A stretch of 13,637 nt of DNA from Acidobacteriota bacterium (lineage in GTDB: Bacteria > Acidobacteriota > Vicinamibacteria > Vicinamibacterales > Vicinamibacteraceae). This document shows positions 1-6,835 of this stretch, piece by piece. The stretch lies in assembly GCA_023429845.1 (NCBI GenBank), contig JAEZCY010000258.1, positions 1 through 13,637 on the forward strand, read 5' to 3'. The position numbers and the translations under genes were made by a program. The notes under the pieces were generated by a model. The model was not told the origin of the DNA. It made no database searches and saw only the letters and a list, made by a program, of their open reading frames with translations. How positions within the stretch are numbered: position 1 is the first letter of the stretch; each line of letters opens with the position of its first letter.

Positions 1-29
1 CCGGGCGCTCACTTGCGGAGGGCCCGGCG

Positions 30-659
30 TCAGCGCTGCGTCGATGGCTGGGCGGGGTACTCGCGCTGGCGGGAGACGCAGCACCACGCCTGCTTGGGCA
101 CCTCGGCGTCGCGATCGAAGAGGACCTGGCGAAGTTCCACGATCTGGAGGGACGGCTCGATGGCGTTGGCGGTGTCGCGCGCTGACCGACGTGGCGGTCC
201 CTCGTCACGCGGCGGCCCTTCGGTGCTGCCGATCAGGCTCAGCCACACGCCGGAAGGCGCGAGGCAGCGAGCCACCCGTGCGGCGAATGCCTCGCGGTCC
301 TCTGCCGCGTCGAACACGTGGAAGACGCCACGATCGAACACCAGATCGAACGGCCCGCCGTCCGGCACCTCGCGCAGGAAGTCGAGAACGACGAAGCGCA
401 CCGAACCAGCGGGTCGCGTGTGCGCCGCCCTGGCGCGTGCCTGCGCCACCGCCCGCTCGGCAACGTCCACGCCGACGACGTCGAACCCCTGTTCGGCAAG
501 CCACAGGGCGTGCGTGCCGGTGCCGCAGCCGATGTCGAGGGCTCGACCGGGACGGAGCGCGCGGTCGGCAACGACCTCCACCAGCAACGGCTCCGGCGTG
601 GCCGTGTCCCAGGGGATGAACCCTTCTGCATAGCGTGCGTTCCAATCGAGTTCCGGCAC
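30..659 (-). CDS. Class I SAM-dependent methyltransferase, thiopurine-methyltransferase-like
   Basis: A 209-residue cytosolic methyltransferase that should transfer a methyl group from S-adenosylmethionine; the acceptor is unknown. Motif I (ALDIGCGTGTH, about residues 40-50) binds SAM, and the acidic end of strand 2 is D65 in VVGVD. The N-terminal WNARYAEGFIPWDT and the DRGVFHVF segment near the middle resemble the thiopurine/TehB-like branch, whose members often act on small thiols or metalloids. The start is GTG, supported by AGGAG six bases upstream (minus strand, about 666-670). It lies 34 nt after the epimerase-like gene and is probably the last gene of the four-gene minus-strand operon. 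Length is normal for a single-domain enzyme. The fold is secure, the substrate is not. Confidence 0.88.
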   Translation of the reverse strand: MPELDWNARYAEGFIPWDTATPEPLLVEVVADRALRPGRALDIGCGTGTHALWLAEQGFDVVGVDVAERAVAQARARAAHTRPAGSVRFVVLDFLREVPDGGPFDLVFDRGVFHVFDAAEDREAFAARVARCLAPSGVWLSLIGSTEGPPRDEGPPRRSARDTANAIEPSLQIVELRQVLFDRDAEVPKQAWCCVSRQREYPAQPSTQR

Positions 660-693
660 GTGAGTCTCCTGACTGACGAAATCGACGACGACC

Positions 694-1656
694 CTACCTG
701 ACCTCGTGGAACTGGTAGGTGAGGCGCCATGTCGTCTCCTCGCCGGGGCCGACGCTGACGTCGATGTACGGCTCCGGGCAGACGGTGCGGTCCGCCGACC
801 ACACGATCAGTTTCGTGAGCGGACGGTCCCCGCGGATGCGCACGGCGGCGCCCGTGTCGCGCTGCTCGACGCGGAGGTCGTAGTCGGACGCCGTCGTGCC
901 GTACCCGGTGAGCTCCGTGAAGACATGCTCGCCGGGCCCGAGTTCCCGACGGAACCGCAGCGCCCGGTCGGCGATCTCGCCCAGCGGCTCCACGGGGCGC
1001 AGGAGCTGCGGGTCGAAGGGGAAGCGCACCACCACGGGCGACCCGGTGGGGCGTCCGTCGATCGTGAAGAAGTTGTGGTTGTAGACGCTCGTGGCGATGG
1101 GCTTGCGCCCCGTGTTGCGCAGCGCATGATCGATGACGAGCGTGTCGCCGTCGATGCGCAGCGTCTTCCGGTACGAGTAGGCGTATCCGGACGCATCCGG
1201 CAGCCGGTGCGTGAACGTGATGGCGTCGTCGCGGCGATCGATGCTCCAGGCGCCCGGGTCGACGATTTCGTAGGTCGCGAAGCGACGATACGCCGGCTCG
1301 TCGGGCTTGCGCACGTGGCCGACGCCGATGCGGACGAAGGTGCCGCCCGTCGGAGCCTCGTCGTAGCCGACCGACGACGCGTCGCTCACGAACTCCTCGA
1401 CGGGCCCGGTGATGCCGTCGTGCGCGAGTGGATCGTGGCGCTCGAACCAGGGCCCGAAATACTCGTGGCCGTTCCAGCGAAGGCTGGCGATGGCCCCCGA
1501 CCAGTCGAAGCGCGTGCCGCGGTAGTAGCCGTGCTTGGCATCGGGCACCCAGACCGTCATCTCGATGTGCGGTCCGGCGATCGTGACCTGCGGGAAGGGC
1601 GGAGCCGGTGTCTGGATGGTCATGAGCAGGGCGGCGACGACGAGTGGCAGCAACAC
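694..1656 (-). CDS. Exported aldose-1-epimerase-like (galactose mutarotase fold) protein
   Basis: A 320-residue protein of the galactose-mutarotase-like superfamily, probably binding a sugar or sugar derivative outside the cytoplasm. Visible marks are the block RGTRFDWSGAI (about 46-56), GPWFERHDP (68-76), GPVEEF (84-89), a central YNHNFFTIDG segment where epimerases carry a catalytic His, and a C-terminal CPEPYIDVSVGPGEE segment resembling the epimerase EP-x-pGE end. The first 14 residues are hydrophobic and suggest a short signal peptide or anchor. The GTG start at 1656 keeps this segment; an ATG at 1623 would remove it. It begins 6 nt after the PQQ dehydrogenase stop, so co-transcription is very likely. 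Epimerase activity itself is inferred from fold; the gene could instead encode a non-catalytic carbohydrate-binding partner. Confidence 0.8.
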   Translation of the reverse strand: MLLPLVVAALLMTIQTPAPPFPQVTIAGPHIEMTVWVPDAKHGYYRGTRFDWSGAIASLRWNGHEYFGPWFERHDPLAHDGITGPVEEFVSDASSVGYDEAPTGGTFVRIGVGHVRKPDEPAYRRFATYEIVDPGAWSIDRRDDAITFTHRLPDASGYAYSYRKTLRIDGDTLVIDHALRNTGRKPIATSVYNHNFFTIDGRPTGSPVVVRFPFDPQLLRPVEPLGEIADRALRFRRELGPGEHVFTELTGYGTTASDYDLRVEQRDTGAAVRIRGDRPLTKLIVWSADRTVCPEPYIDVSVGPGEETTWRLTYQFHEVR

Positions 1657-1662
1657 GGGACG

Positions 1663-3618
1663 TCAATCCTGAACCGCAAAGGCGAGGATGCTCGAACCGG
1701 ACGCCACCGCGATGTACTGGCGGCCGTCGAACGAGTACGTCATCGGCGAGGCGCGCCACTGCTGGTTGGTAGGGTATGCCCAGAGCCGTGCGCCGGTGGT
1801 GGCGTCCACGGCGACGAACGCGCCGCTGTCGTCGCCGGCAAAGACGAGGCCGGTCGCGGTCGAGAGGACGCCGCCCCACGAGTTGGCGTCGCCCACCTGC
1901 GGCTGCTCCCAGGCGATGCGGCCCGTCCGGATGTCGATCGCGCGCAGGATGCGCTGCGGCACGGGATCGTCCGCCGTGCGCTGCGAACCGCCCAGGTACG
2001 TCTTGCCGCTCTCCCACGGCCCCTGCGGGCTCGTCGTGTAGACGCTGCACTTCTCGAAGGTCTGCACGTAGTACAGCCCGGTGGCGGGGTTGAACGCCGG
2101 CGAGAACCAGTTCGTGGCGCCATCCTGCGACGGGCACACCTTCGTGCCCTGCGCCGACGGCGCCTGACCAGGCAGCCGGCGCGGACGCCCGGTGTCGTCG
2201 ATGCCGCTGGCCCACGTGAGGTGCGTCACGAACGGGGTGGACAGCAGGCGCTCGCCCGTCACGCGATCGAACACGTAGAAGAATCCGTTGCGGTTGGCGT
2301 GCAGCATCAGCCGGCGAGGCTGGCCCTGCCACTCGGCGTCGACGAGCACCGACGTCTGCGTCGCGTCCCAGTCCCACAGGTCGTGCGGTGTGAACTGGTA
2401 GTGCCAGCGCAGCGCGCCGGTCTTCGCGTCGAGCGCGAGGATGCACGACGCATACAGGTTGTCGCCGAGACGATCGCTGCCGTCGTACTCCTTCGACGGA
2501 TTGCCGGTCGGCCAGTACACGATGTCGAGGGCGGCATCGTAACTGCCGGTGAACCAGGTCGGCGCGCCGCCGTGTTCGATGTCCTTGCCCTTCCACGTTT
2601 CGGACCCGGGCTGGCCGGGACGGGGCACGGTGCGGAAGCGCCACACCTCGGTGCCCGTAGCCTGGTCCACCGCAGCCACGAAGCCGTTCGCGCCATGCTC
2701 GCCGCCCGACACCCCGGTGATGACCAGTTCTCCGGCCACGAGCGGCGCGGAGGACGCGGCATAGTTCTGCCGCCAGTCGGCGAGCGGCGTCTCCCAGAGC
2801 AGAGCTCCCGTGAAGCGATCGAGCGCGATCACGTGGGCGTGGTCGGTCATCATGAACACGCGATTGCCTGCGACCGCCACGCCACGGTTCGCGTTGCCTC
2901 CGCTGACGCCGGCCGTGCGCGGACGCCGGTAGCGCCAGAGGCGCCGGCCCGTGCCCGCATCGAGGGCGACGCATTCGTTCGGGGCGGTGACGTACATGAT
3001 GCCGTCCACCACGACAGGCGTCACCTGCAGCCCGCCCGCGTCGGGCAGCGAGGCCATCCACCGTGGCGCCAGTCGCCCGACGTTGGCCGCGTCGATGCCA
3101 CGCAGCGTCGTGTGACGGTTGCCGCCCGGATCGCCGTTGTACGTCGGCCAGTCGGCGTCGGACGTGACGGCGCGCAGGAGGTCGCCAGCCTTGCGGAACA
3201 GGTGCACGCGGGCGTCGGCGGTGCGCAGCTGCAGGTCGTCGATGCCCTCGCCAAGCAGGTCACCGTCGAGCGTGCGTCCGTCGGTCGTGCGCACGGTGCG
3301 TCGGGGCAGGGGACGCTCGCGGCGCTGGATGGTTCGCAGGTGTGCGAGGAGGGCCGTCATCTCGGACTCCGACACGGCCTGCCCTGGCATGCCCTTCGAC
3401 GGCCGGCCTTCCCGGACGAGTGCCGCGATGGCGGTGTCACTCAGGGGTGGCAGTCGCGTCACGATGGCCGGCCCCATCTCGCCGCCGTTGCCGTCGCCGC
3501 CATGGCAGACCCCGCATCGCGACTCGAAGGCACGGCGTCCCGCCTCCGGCTGCGCCGCGACGGGAAGCGCGCCGGCGAGGAGGCCGAGCAGCGGGACGGC
3601 GACCTTCCACGGCTGCAT
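1663..3618 (-). CDS. PQQ-dependent dehydrogenase with N-terminal cytochrome c domain
   Basis: A 651-residue periplasmic quinohemoprotein that should oxidise an alcohol or sugar and pass electrons from PQQ to its own heme. Order: signal peptide (1-22, VAA|Q), cytochrome c domain (CGVCH at 35-39, probable axial Met77 in KGMPG), a short module at about 108-150 (DGRTLDGDLL), then an eight-bladed-propeller quinoprotein from DWPTYNGDPGGNRH (156). Residues matching the PQQ/metal site of methanol dehydrogenase are E307, N373 (TGNP), D416 with D418 (HDLWDWD), the NRNGF arginine and NWFSP. The vicinal Cys-Cys of methanol dehydrogenases is absent. The chosen ATG shares its A with the regulator's TGA (TGATG), so translation is probably coupled; a longer frame upstream is just the regulator gene read in another frame. 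The heme is N-terminal, whereas classic quinohemoprotein alcohol dehydrogenases carry it at the C-terminus. Substrate unknown. Confidence 0.93.
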   Translation of the reverse strand: MQPWKVAVPLLGLLAGALPVAAQPEAGRRAFESRCGVCHGGDGNGGEMGPAIVTRLPPLSDTAIAALVREGRPSKGMPGQAVSESEMTALLAHLRTIQRRERPLPRRTVRTTDGRTLDGDLLGEGIDDLQLRTADARVHLFRKAGDLLRAVTSDADWPTYNGDPGGNRHTTLRGIDAANVGRLAPRWMASLPDAGGLQVTPVVVDGIMYVTAPNECVALDAGTGRRLWRYRRPRTAGVSGGNANRGVAVAGNRVFMMTDHAHVIALDRFTGALLWETPLADWRQNYAASSAPLVAGELVITGVSGGEHGANGFVAAVDQATGTEVWRFRTVPRPGQPGSETWKGKDIEHGGAPTWFTGSYDAALDIVYWPTGNPSKEYDGSDRLGDNLYASCILALDAKTGALRWHYQFTPHDLWDWDATQTSVLVDAEWQGQPRRLMLHANRNGFFYVFDRVTGERLLSTPFVTHLTWASGIDDTGRPRRLPGQAPSAQGTKVCPSQDGATNWFSPAFNPATGLYYVQTFEKCSVYTTSPQGPWESGKTYLGGSQRTADDPVPQRILRAIDIRTGRIAWEQPQVGDANSWGGVLSTATGLVFAGDDSGAFVAVDATTGARLWAYPTNQQWRASPMTYSFDGRQYIAVASGSSILAFAVQD

Positions 3619-3980
3619 CACGGCCTGGCGAGCAGCCGCTCCAGCGCGGCGGGGTCCACCGGCTTGATCAGGTGGTGATTGAAGCCGGCTTCCTCGCTGC
3701 GTCGCTTGTCTTCGTCCTGCCCCCATCCCGTGAGGGCCACGAGCACCGTGTCGGTGGACCACTCAGCCTGGCGCAGCTGCCGCGCCGCTTCGTAACCGTC
3801 CATGCGCGGCATGCCGATGTCCATCAGCACCAGTTCCGGCCTGAACTCGTCGGCTGCGGCGAGCGCCTGCTCACCGTCGTGCGCGGTTCGCACCGTATGA
3901 CCCATCAACTGGAGCAGGAGCGACAGGCTTTCGGCCGAATCCAGGTTGTCGTCCACCACCAGCACGCGCTTCACGACCAT
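3618..3980 (-). CDS. Receiver-only response regulator (CheY-like)
   Basis: A 120-residue single receiver domain. It shows the acidic pair D10-D11, phospho-acceptor D54 in LVLMDIGMPRMDG, T84 in ALTGWG and K106 in IKPVD. No DNA-binding or enzymatic output domain follows. The sequence after T84 (GWGQDEDKRRSEEAGFNHHLIKPVD) is typical of receivers found in hybrid sensor kinases, so it probably works in a phosphorelay or by protein contact. The start is chosen from GGAGG four bases upstream of ATG; the open frame extends further upstream but without a better ribosome site. It is first in the minus-strand operon and overlaps the PQQ dehydrogenase by one base. No histidine kinase lies in the window. 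Confidence 0.93.
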   Translation of the reverse strand: MVVKRVLVVDDNLDSAESLSLLLQLMGHTVRTAHDGEQALAAADEFRPELVLMDIGMPRMDGYEAARQLRQAEWSTDTVLVALTGWGQDEDKRRSEEAGFNHHLIKPVDPAALERLLARP

Positions 3981-3984
3981 GTCA

Positions 3985-3989
3985 CCTCC
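3985..3989 (-). promoter_or_regulatory. Ribosome binding site deciding the response regulator start
   Basis: On the minus strand this reads GGAGG, followed by TGAC and the ATG at 3980. It favours this ATG over upstream in-frame ATGs, which would add residues that are not part of a receiver fold. A GTG two codons later has a longer spacer and remains possible. Confidence 0.7.
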
Positions 3990-4062
3990 GCCCACGTCGC
4001 GGTACCGCCGCGCCATGTGTTCCCGGGACTGTCCGGAGACCTCCGTCACGTGGGTCTCGAAG

Positions 4063-4090
4063 AGCATAAACAAAAGCGGCGCTCGGGTAA
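4063..4090 (-). promoter_or_regulatory. Possible promoter of the minus-strand operon
   Basis: The gap between the regulator and the divergent NUDIX gene holds a rare AT-rich island. On the minus strand TATGCT (4068-4063) matches four of six bases of a -10 box, and TTACCC (4090-4085) is a weak -35 match 16 nt upstream. This would leave a leader of roughly 75 nt before the regulator ATG. The evidence is base composition and weak box similarity only. Confidence 0.25.
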
Positions 4091-4093
4091 GCT
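4088..4093 (+). promoter_or_regulatory. Possible -10 box for the NUDIX gene
   Basis: TAAGCT lies 12 nt before the GTG start and there is no clear Shine-Dalgarno sequence. If used, the transcript would start at or only a few bases before the start codon. The same hexamer occurs just before the M28 peptidase ATG. No good -35 box is visible. Confidence 0.3.
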
Positions 4094-4105
4094 GTTCTCC
4101 GCATC

Positions 4106-4543
4106 GTGTCGCAGCGTCTCTACCCCTCCCGGCCCATCGTCGGCGTCGGCGGCGTCATCGTGCAGGACGATCACGTCGTCCTCATCAAGCGCAAGTACGA
4201 GCCGCTCGCCGGGCGATGGAGCATCCCGGGCGGCGCCCTCGACGTCGGCGAACACCTGGAGGTCGGTGTCGCACGCGAGCTGCTCGAAGAGACCGGCCTC
4301 GTGGTACGGGCAGGGCCGATCGTCGAGGTGTTCGACCGCATCCTCCGCGACGAGGACGGCCGCGTGCGCTACCACTTCGTCCTGGTGGATTACCTGTGCG
4401 TGCCCGTCGGAGGCACGCTGCAGGCTGGCGACGACGTCTCGGAGGCGGAGTGGGTCCGGTTCGACGGGCTCGGCCCCTACGACCTCACCGAGAAGGCGAC
4501 GCAAGTCATCGAGCGCGCCCGACAGATGCGGCTGGACTGGTAG
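4106..4543 (+). CDS. NUDIX hydrolase
   Basis: A 145-residue cytosolic pyrophosphohydrolase that cleaves a nucleoside diphosphate linked to another group (X). The NUDIX box is complete at residues 43-65 (G, x5, E49, x7, R57-E58, L59, E61-E62, G64), giving the Mg-binding helix. The preceding KRKYEPLAGRWSIPGG is typical of the ADP-ribose/8-oxo-dGTP type, and the length is normal for a single-domain member. The start is GTG, without a good ribosome site, near a -10-like hexamer. It is divergent from the regulator operon (125 nt gap) and followed by a repeat-filled gap, so it is probably monocistronic. The substrate cannot be told from the sequence. Confidence 0.92.
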   Translation: MSQRLYPSRPIVGVGGVIVQDDHVVLIKRKYEPLAGRWSIPGGALDVGEHLEVGVARELLEETGLVVRAGPIVEVFDRILRDEDGRVRYHFVLVDYLCVPVGGTLQAGDDVSEAEWVRFDGLGPYDLTEKATQVIERARQMRLDW

Positions 4544-4680
4544 GGAACGCCGAACGCCGAACGCAGGAACGTCGAATGCCGGAACGTCGGAACGCCCCCG
4601 TTCCCCGGTCGCCTGTTCCCGGTTGCCGGTTGCCGGTACCCGAGTCCCGAGTCCCGAGTCCCGAGTCCCGAGTTTCCCGA
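4544..4680 (+). repeat. Degenerate short tandem repeat array with CCG heptamers
   Basis: The NUDIX-permease gap is almost entirely short repeats. The left half holds variants of GAACGCC and GGAACGTC, starting right after the NUDIX stop. From 4619 to 4674 there are eight consecutive heptamers: CCGGTTG twice, CCGGTAC once, CCGAGTC four times and CCGAGTT once. Similar heptamers occur at 6800-6835 and 9743-9777. I see no coding sense in it. Confidence 0.9.
4589..4604. repeat. Hairpin inside the repeat array
   Basis: GGAACG, loop CCCC, CGTTCC: a perfect 6-bp stem at the point where the array switches from GAAC-type to GTTC-type units. No T-run follows, so it is not a standard intrinsic terminator. 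Confidence 0.6.
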
Positions 4681-4683
4681 TGG

Positions 4684-4689
4684 TATAGT
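4684..4689 (+). promoter_or_regulatory. Possible -10 box for the APC permease
   Basis: TATAGT (five of six bases of TATAAT) lies just after the repeat array and only 9 nt before the permease ATG. No Shine-Dalgarno sequence is present, so a leaderless or near-leaderless transcript is possible. The -35 region would fall inside the CCGAGTC repeats and shows no consensus. Confidence 0.4.
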
Positions 4690-4698
4690 CCCGACCTC

Positions 4699-6189
4699 AT
4701 GCAGCCCATCCTGCCGGCGGACGCTCGGGACACGGGTCTCGACAGTGAGTTCCGTCGTGGCCTCGGGCTCTACGACGCGACGATGGTCGTTGTCGGCTCG
4801 ATGATCGGCTCGGGCATCTTCATCGTCTCGGCCGACATGGCGCGCCTGATCGGCAGCCCCGGATGGCTCCTGCTGGCCTGGGTGCTCACCGGGTTGCTGA
4901 CCGTCGGCGCGGCGCTCTCGTATGGCGAGCTGGCCGCGATGATGCCGCGGGCCGGAGGGCAGTACGTCTTCCTTCGGGAAGCCTTCTCGCCCCTGTCGGG
5001 GTTCCTCTACGGCTGGACGCTGTTCACGGTGATTCAGACCGGCACGATCGCCGCGGTTGCCGTGGCGTTCGCCCGGTTCACGGGCGTGCTGTTCCCCGTG
5101 GTGGCCGAGGACCATTACCTGGTGGCGCCCGTCCACATCGCGTCGGGGTACGCACTCTCGCTGTCGACCGCGCAGCTGGTCGGCGTGCTGCTGATCGCTC
5201 TTCTCACGTGGACCAACACGCGGGGGCTCGAGTACGGCAAGATCGTCCAGAACGTCTTCACCACGGCGAAAACCGGGGCGCTCGCGGCGCTGATCATCGC
5301 TGGGATCGCGCTCGGCTGGAACGCGGAGGCGGTTGCCTCGAACTTCGGCGACCTCTGGACCGTGCGGGGCGCCGCGGAACTCGCGCCCGGGCTCACGGCG
5401 GTGACGGCATTCGGGTTGTTCGTGGCGATCGGCATCGCCCAGACCGGATCCCTGTTCTCGTCCGACGCGTGGCACAACATCTGTTTCACCGCGGGCGAGG
5501 TGAAGGATCCCCGCCGCACGCTGCCGCTCGCGATGGTGCTCGGCACGGTGATCGTCACCGGTCTCTACGTGCTGGCCAACGTCGCCTACCTCGTGGTGCT
5601 ACCGCTGGCGTCCATCCAGACTGCGCCATCCGACCGTGTCGCCACGCTGCTCGTTGACTCGGTCTTCCCGGGAATCGGGGCCGCGACGATGGCGGCGGCC
5701 ATCATGGTCTCGACCTTCGGGTGCGTGAACGGCCTGGTGCTGGCGGGCGCGCGTGCCTACTACGCCATGGCCCGCGACGGGCTGTTCTTCCGTCGCGCGG
5801 CGGAGCTCAACGCGGCGCGGGTCCCGGCCCACGGGCTCCTGCTGCAGGGCATCTGGGCCGCCGTCCTCGTGCTGCCGCGAACCTACGACGCTGCGACCGG
5901 GCAGTACGGGAACCTCTACAGCAACCTGCTCGACTACGTCATCTCGGCCGCGCTCATCTTCTATGCGCTCACGGTCGTCGGCCTGTTCCGGCTGCGGTTC
6001 ACGCGGCCGGCCGCCCCACGCCCGTACCGCGCCTACGGCTATCCCGTCGTGCCCGCCCTGTACATCGCCGGCGCGCTCGCCATCCTGTTCGTCCTGTTTG
6101 CGTACCGCCCCGCGACGACGTGGCCGGGCCTGATGATCGTGCTGGCAGGCGTGCCGGTCTACCTGCTGGCCAGGGGCGTGCGGCCGTGA
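4699..6189 (+). CDS. APC-family amino acid permease
   Basis: A 496-residue inner-membrane secondary transporter of the amino acid-polyamine-organocation superfamily, moving amino acids or amines by symport or antiport. The substrate-site motif GSMIGSGIF is at 33-41 in the first, broken helix. The next segment (SYGELAAMMPRAGGQYVFLREAF) is a strong family signature of the LAT-like branch. About twelve hydrophobic segments run to the C-terminus, the usual number and length. The ATG is chosen because homology-like sequence begins near residue 18 and the upstream frame runs through repeats and the NUDIX gene. Its last four bases overlap the HD gene start (GTGA), so the two are probably co-translated. 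Specific substrate unknown. Confidence 0.92.
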   Translation: MQPILPADARDTGLDSEFRRGLGLYDATMVVVGSMIGSGIFIVSADMARLIGSPGWLLLAWVLTGLLTVGAALSYGELAAMMPRAGGQYVFLREAFSPLSGFLYGWTLFTVIQTGTIAAVAVAFARFTGVLFPVVAEDHYLVAPVHIASGYALSLSTAQLVGVLLIALLTWTNTRGLEYGKIVQNVFTTAKTGALAALIIAGIALGWNAEAVASNFGDLWTVRGAAELAPGLTAVTAFGLFVAIGIAQTGSLFSSDAWHNICFTAGEVKDPRRTLPLAMVLGTVIVTGLYVLANVAYLVVLPLASIQTAPSDRVATLLVDSVFPGIGAATMAAAIMVSTFGCVNGLVLAGARAYYAMARDGLFFRRAAELNAARVPAHGLLLQGIWAAVLVLPRTYDAATGQYGNLYSNLLDYVISAALIFYALTVVGLFRLRFTRPAAPRPYRAYGYPVVPALYIAGALAILFVLFAYRPATTWPGLMIVLAGVPVYLLARGVRP

Positions 6190-6758
6190 GCTGGACGCCC
6201 GAGCGCGACAGGGCGCTTGCGCTGCTGCACGAGTACACGACCGGCGAGAGCCTGCGTCGCCACGCCTATGCGGTCGAGGCGGCCGTGCGGGGCTATGCGC
6301 GGCGGTTCGGTGAGGACGAGCCACTCTGGAGCGTGACGGCGCTGCTGCATGACTTCGACTACGAGCAGTGGCCATCGCCCGAGGACCATCCGTTCAGGGG
6401 CGTGGAGATTCTGAAGCAGCACGGGTACCCGGAGGTCGTCACCCGCGCGATCCTGTCGCATGCCGACTACAGCGGCGTGCCGCGCGAGACGCTGCTGGAA
6501 AAGGTGCTCTACGCCTGCGACGAGATGTCCGGCTTCGTCACGGCGGCCGCCCTGGTCCGACCCTCGAGGAGCGTGATGGATCTCGAGGCGTCGTCGGTGA
6601 AGAAGCGGATGAAGGACAAGGCGTTCGCCCGTGCCGTGTCGCGTGACGACCTGGTACGCGGCGCCGACGAGCTCGGCCTGCCGCTGGAAATGCACATCGC
6701 CAACGTGATCGCCTCGCTCAGGGACGCGGCAGATGCGCTGGGGCTTCGCGGCGGGTAG
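6186..6758 (+). CDS. HD-domain metal-dependent hydrolase
   Basis: A 190-residue cytosolic HD-superfamily protein. The metal ligands follow the expected pattern: H26 (RRHAYAVE), H55-D56 (ALLHDFDYE), H92 (AILSHADYS) and D112 (ACDEMSGF). The C-terminal part (LVRPSRSVMDLEASSVKKRMKDKAFAR) matches a widespread single-domain family of unknown substrate, probably a phosphohydrolase acting on a nucleotide or phosphate ester. It starts at GTG overlapping the permease stop by 4 nt, so it is expressed with the transporter. Whether they share a pathway is not shown. Confidence 0.9.
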   Translation: MSWTPERDRALALLHEYTTGESLRRHAYAVEAAVRGYARRFGEDEPLWSVTALLHDFDYEQWPSPEDHPFRGVEILKQHGYPEVVTRAILSHADYSGVPRETLLEKVLYACDEMSGFVTAAALVRPSRSVMDLEASSVKKRMKDKAFARAVSRDDLVRGADELGLPLEMHIANVIASLRDAADALGLRGG

Positions 6759-6777
6759 GGCGAACCGCGGTTCGTCC
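6758..6777 (+). other. Hairpin overlapping the HD gene stop codon
   Basis: The inverted repeat begins in the last base of the TAG stop. Arms 6758-6765 and 6770-6777 give 8 bp including one G-T pair, around a CGCG loop; the core CGAACCGCGGTTCG is a perfect palindrome. No T-run follows, so it may stabilise the mRNA end or assist termination. Confidence 0.5.
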
Positions 6778-6799
6778 CCGTCCGTATGTAGGCTGTAGC

Positions 6800-6835
6800 C
6801 CGAATCGCGAGTCCCGAATCCCCGAATGCCGATTC
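6800..6835 (+). repeat. CCG heptamer array spanning the ABC ATPase start
   Basis: Units CCGAATC, GCGAGTC, CCGAATC, one extra C, CCGAATG and CCGATTC lie end to end. The fourth supplies the ATG at 6826 and the fifth encodes the next residues (Pro-Ile). It is the same family as the array at 4619-4674. Confidence 0.8.

Noticed and set aside
1..29. Possible start of a further minus-strand gene or a terminator (CCGGGC/GCCCGG) at the window edge
   Set aside because: Only 29 bases are visible, the stem is 6 bp with a 15-nt loop, and a GTG at 12-10 lacks a ribosome site; not enough to call.
239..3678. Very long open frames on both strands (over 900 codons) across the PQQ dehydrogenase region
   Set aside because: They are Arg/Ala/Gly-rich shadows of the real genes, caused by scarcity of stop codons in GC-rich DNA, and carry no domain motifs.
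4619..4674. CRISPR array
   Set aside because: Units are 7 bp with no spacers; it is a simple tandem array.
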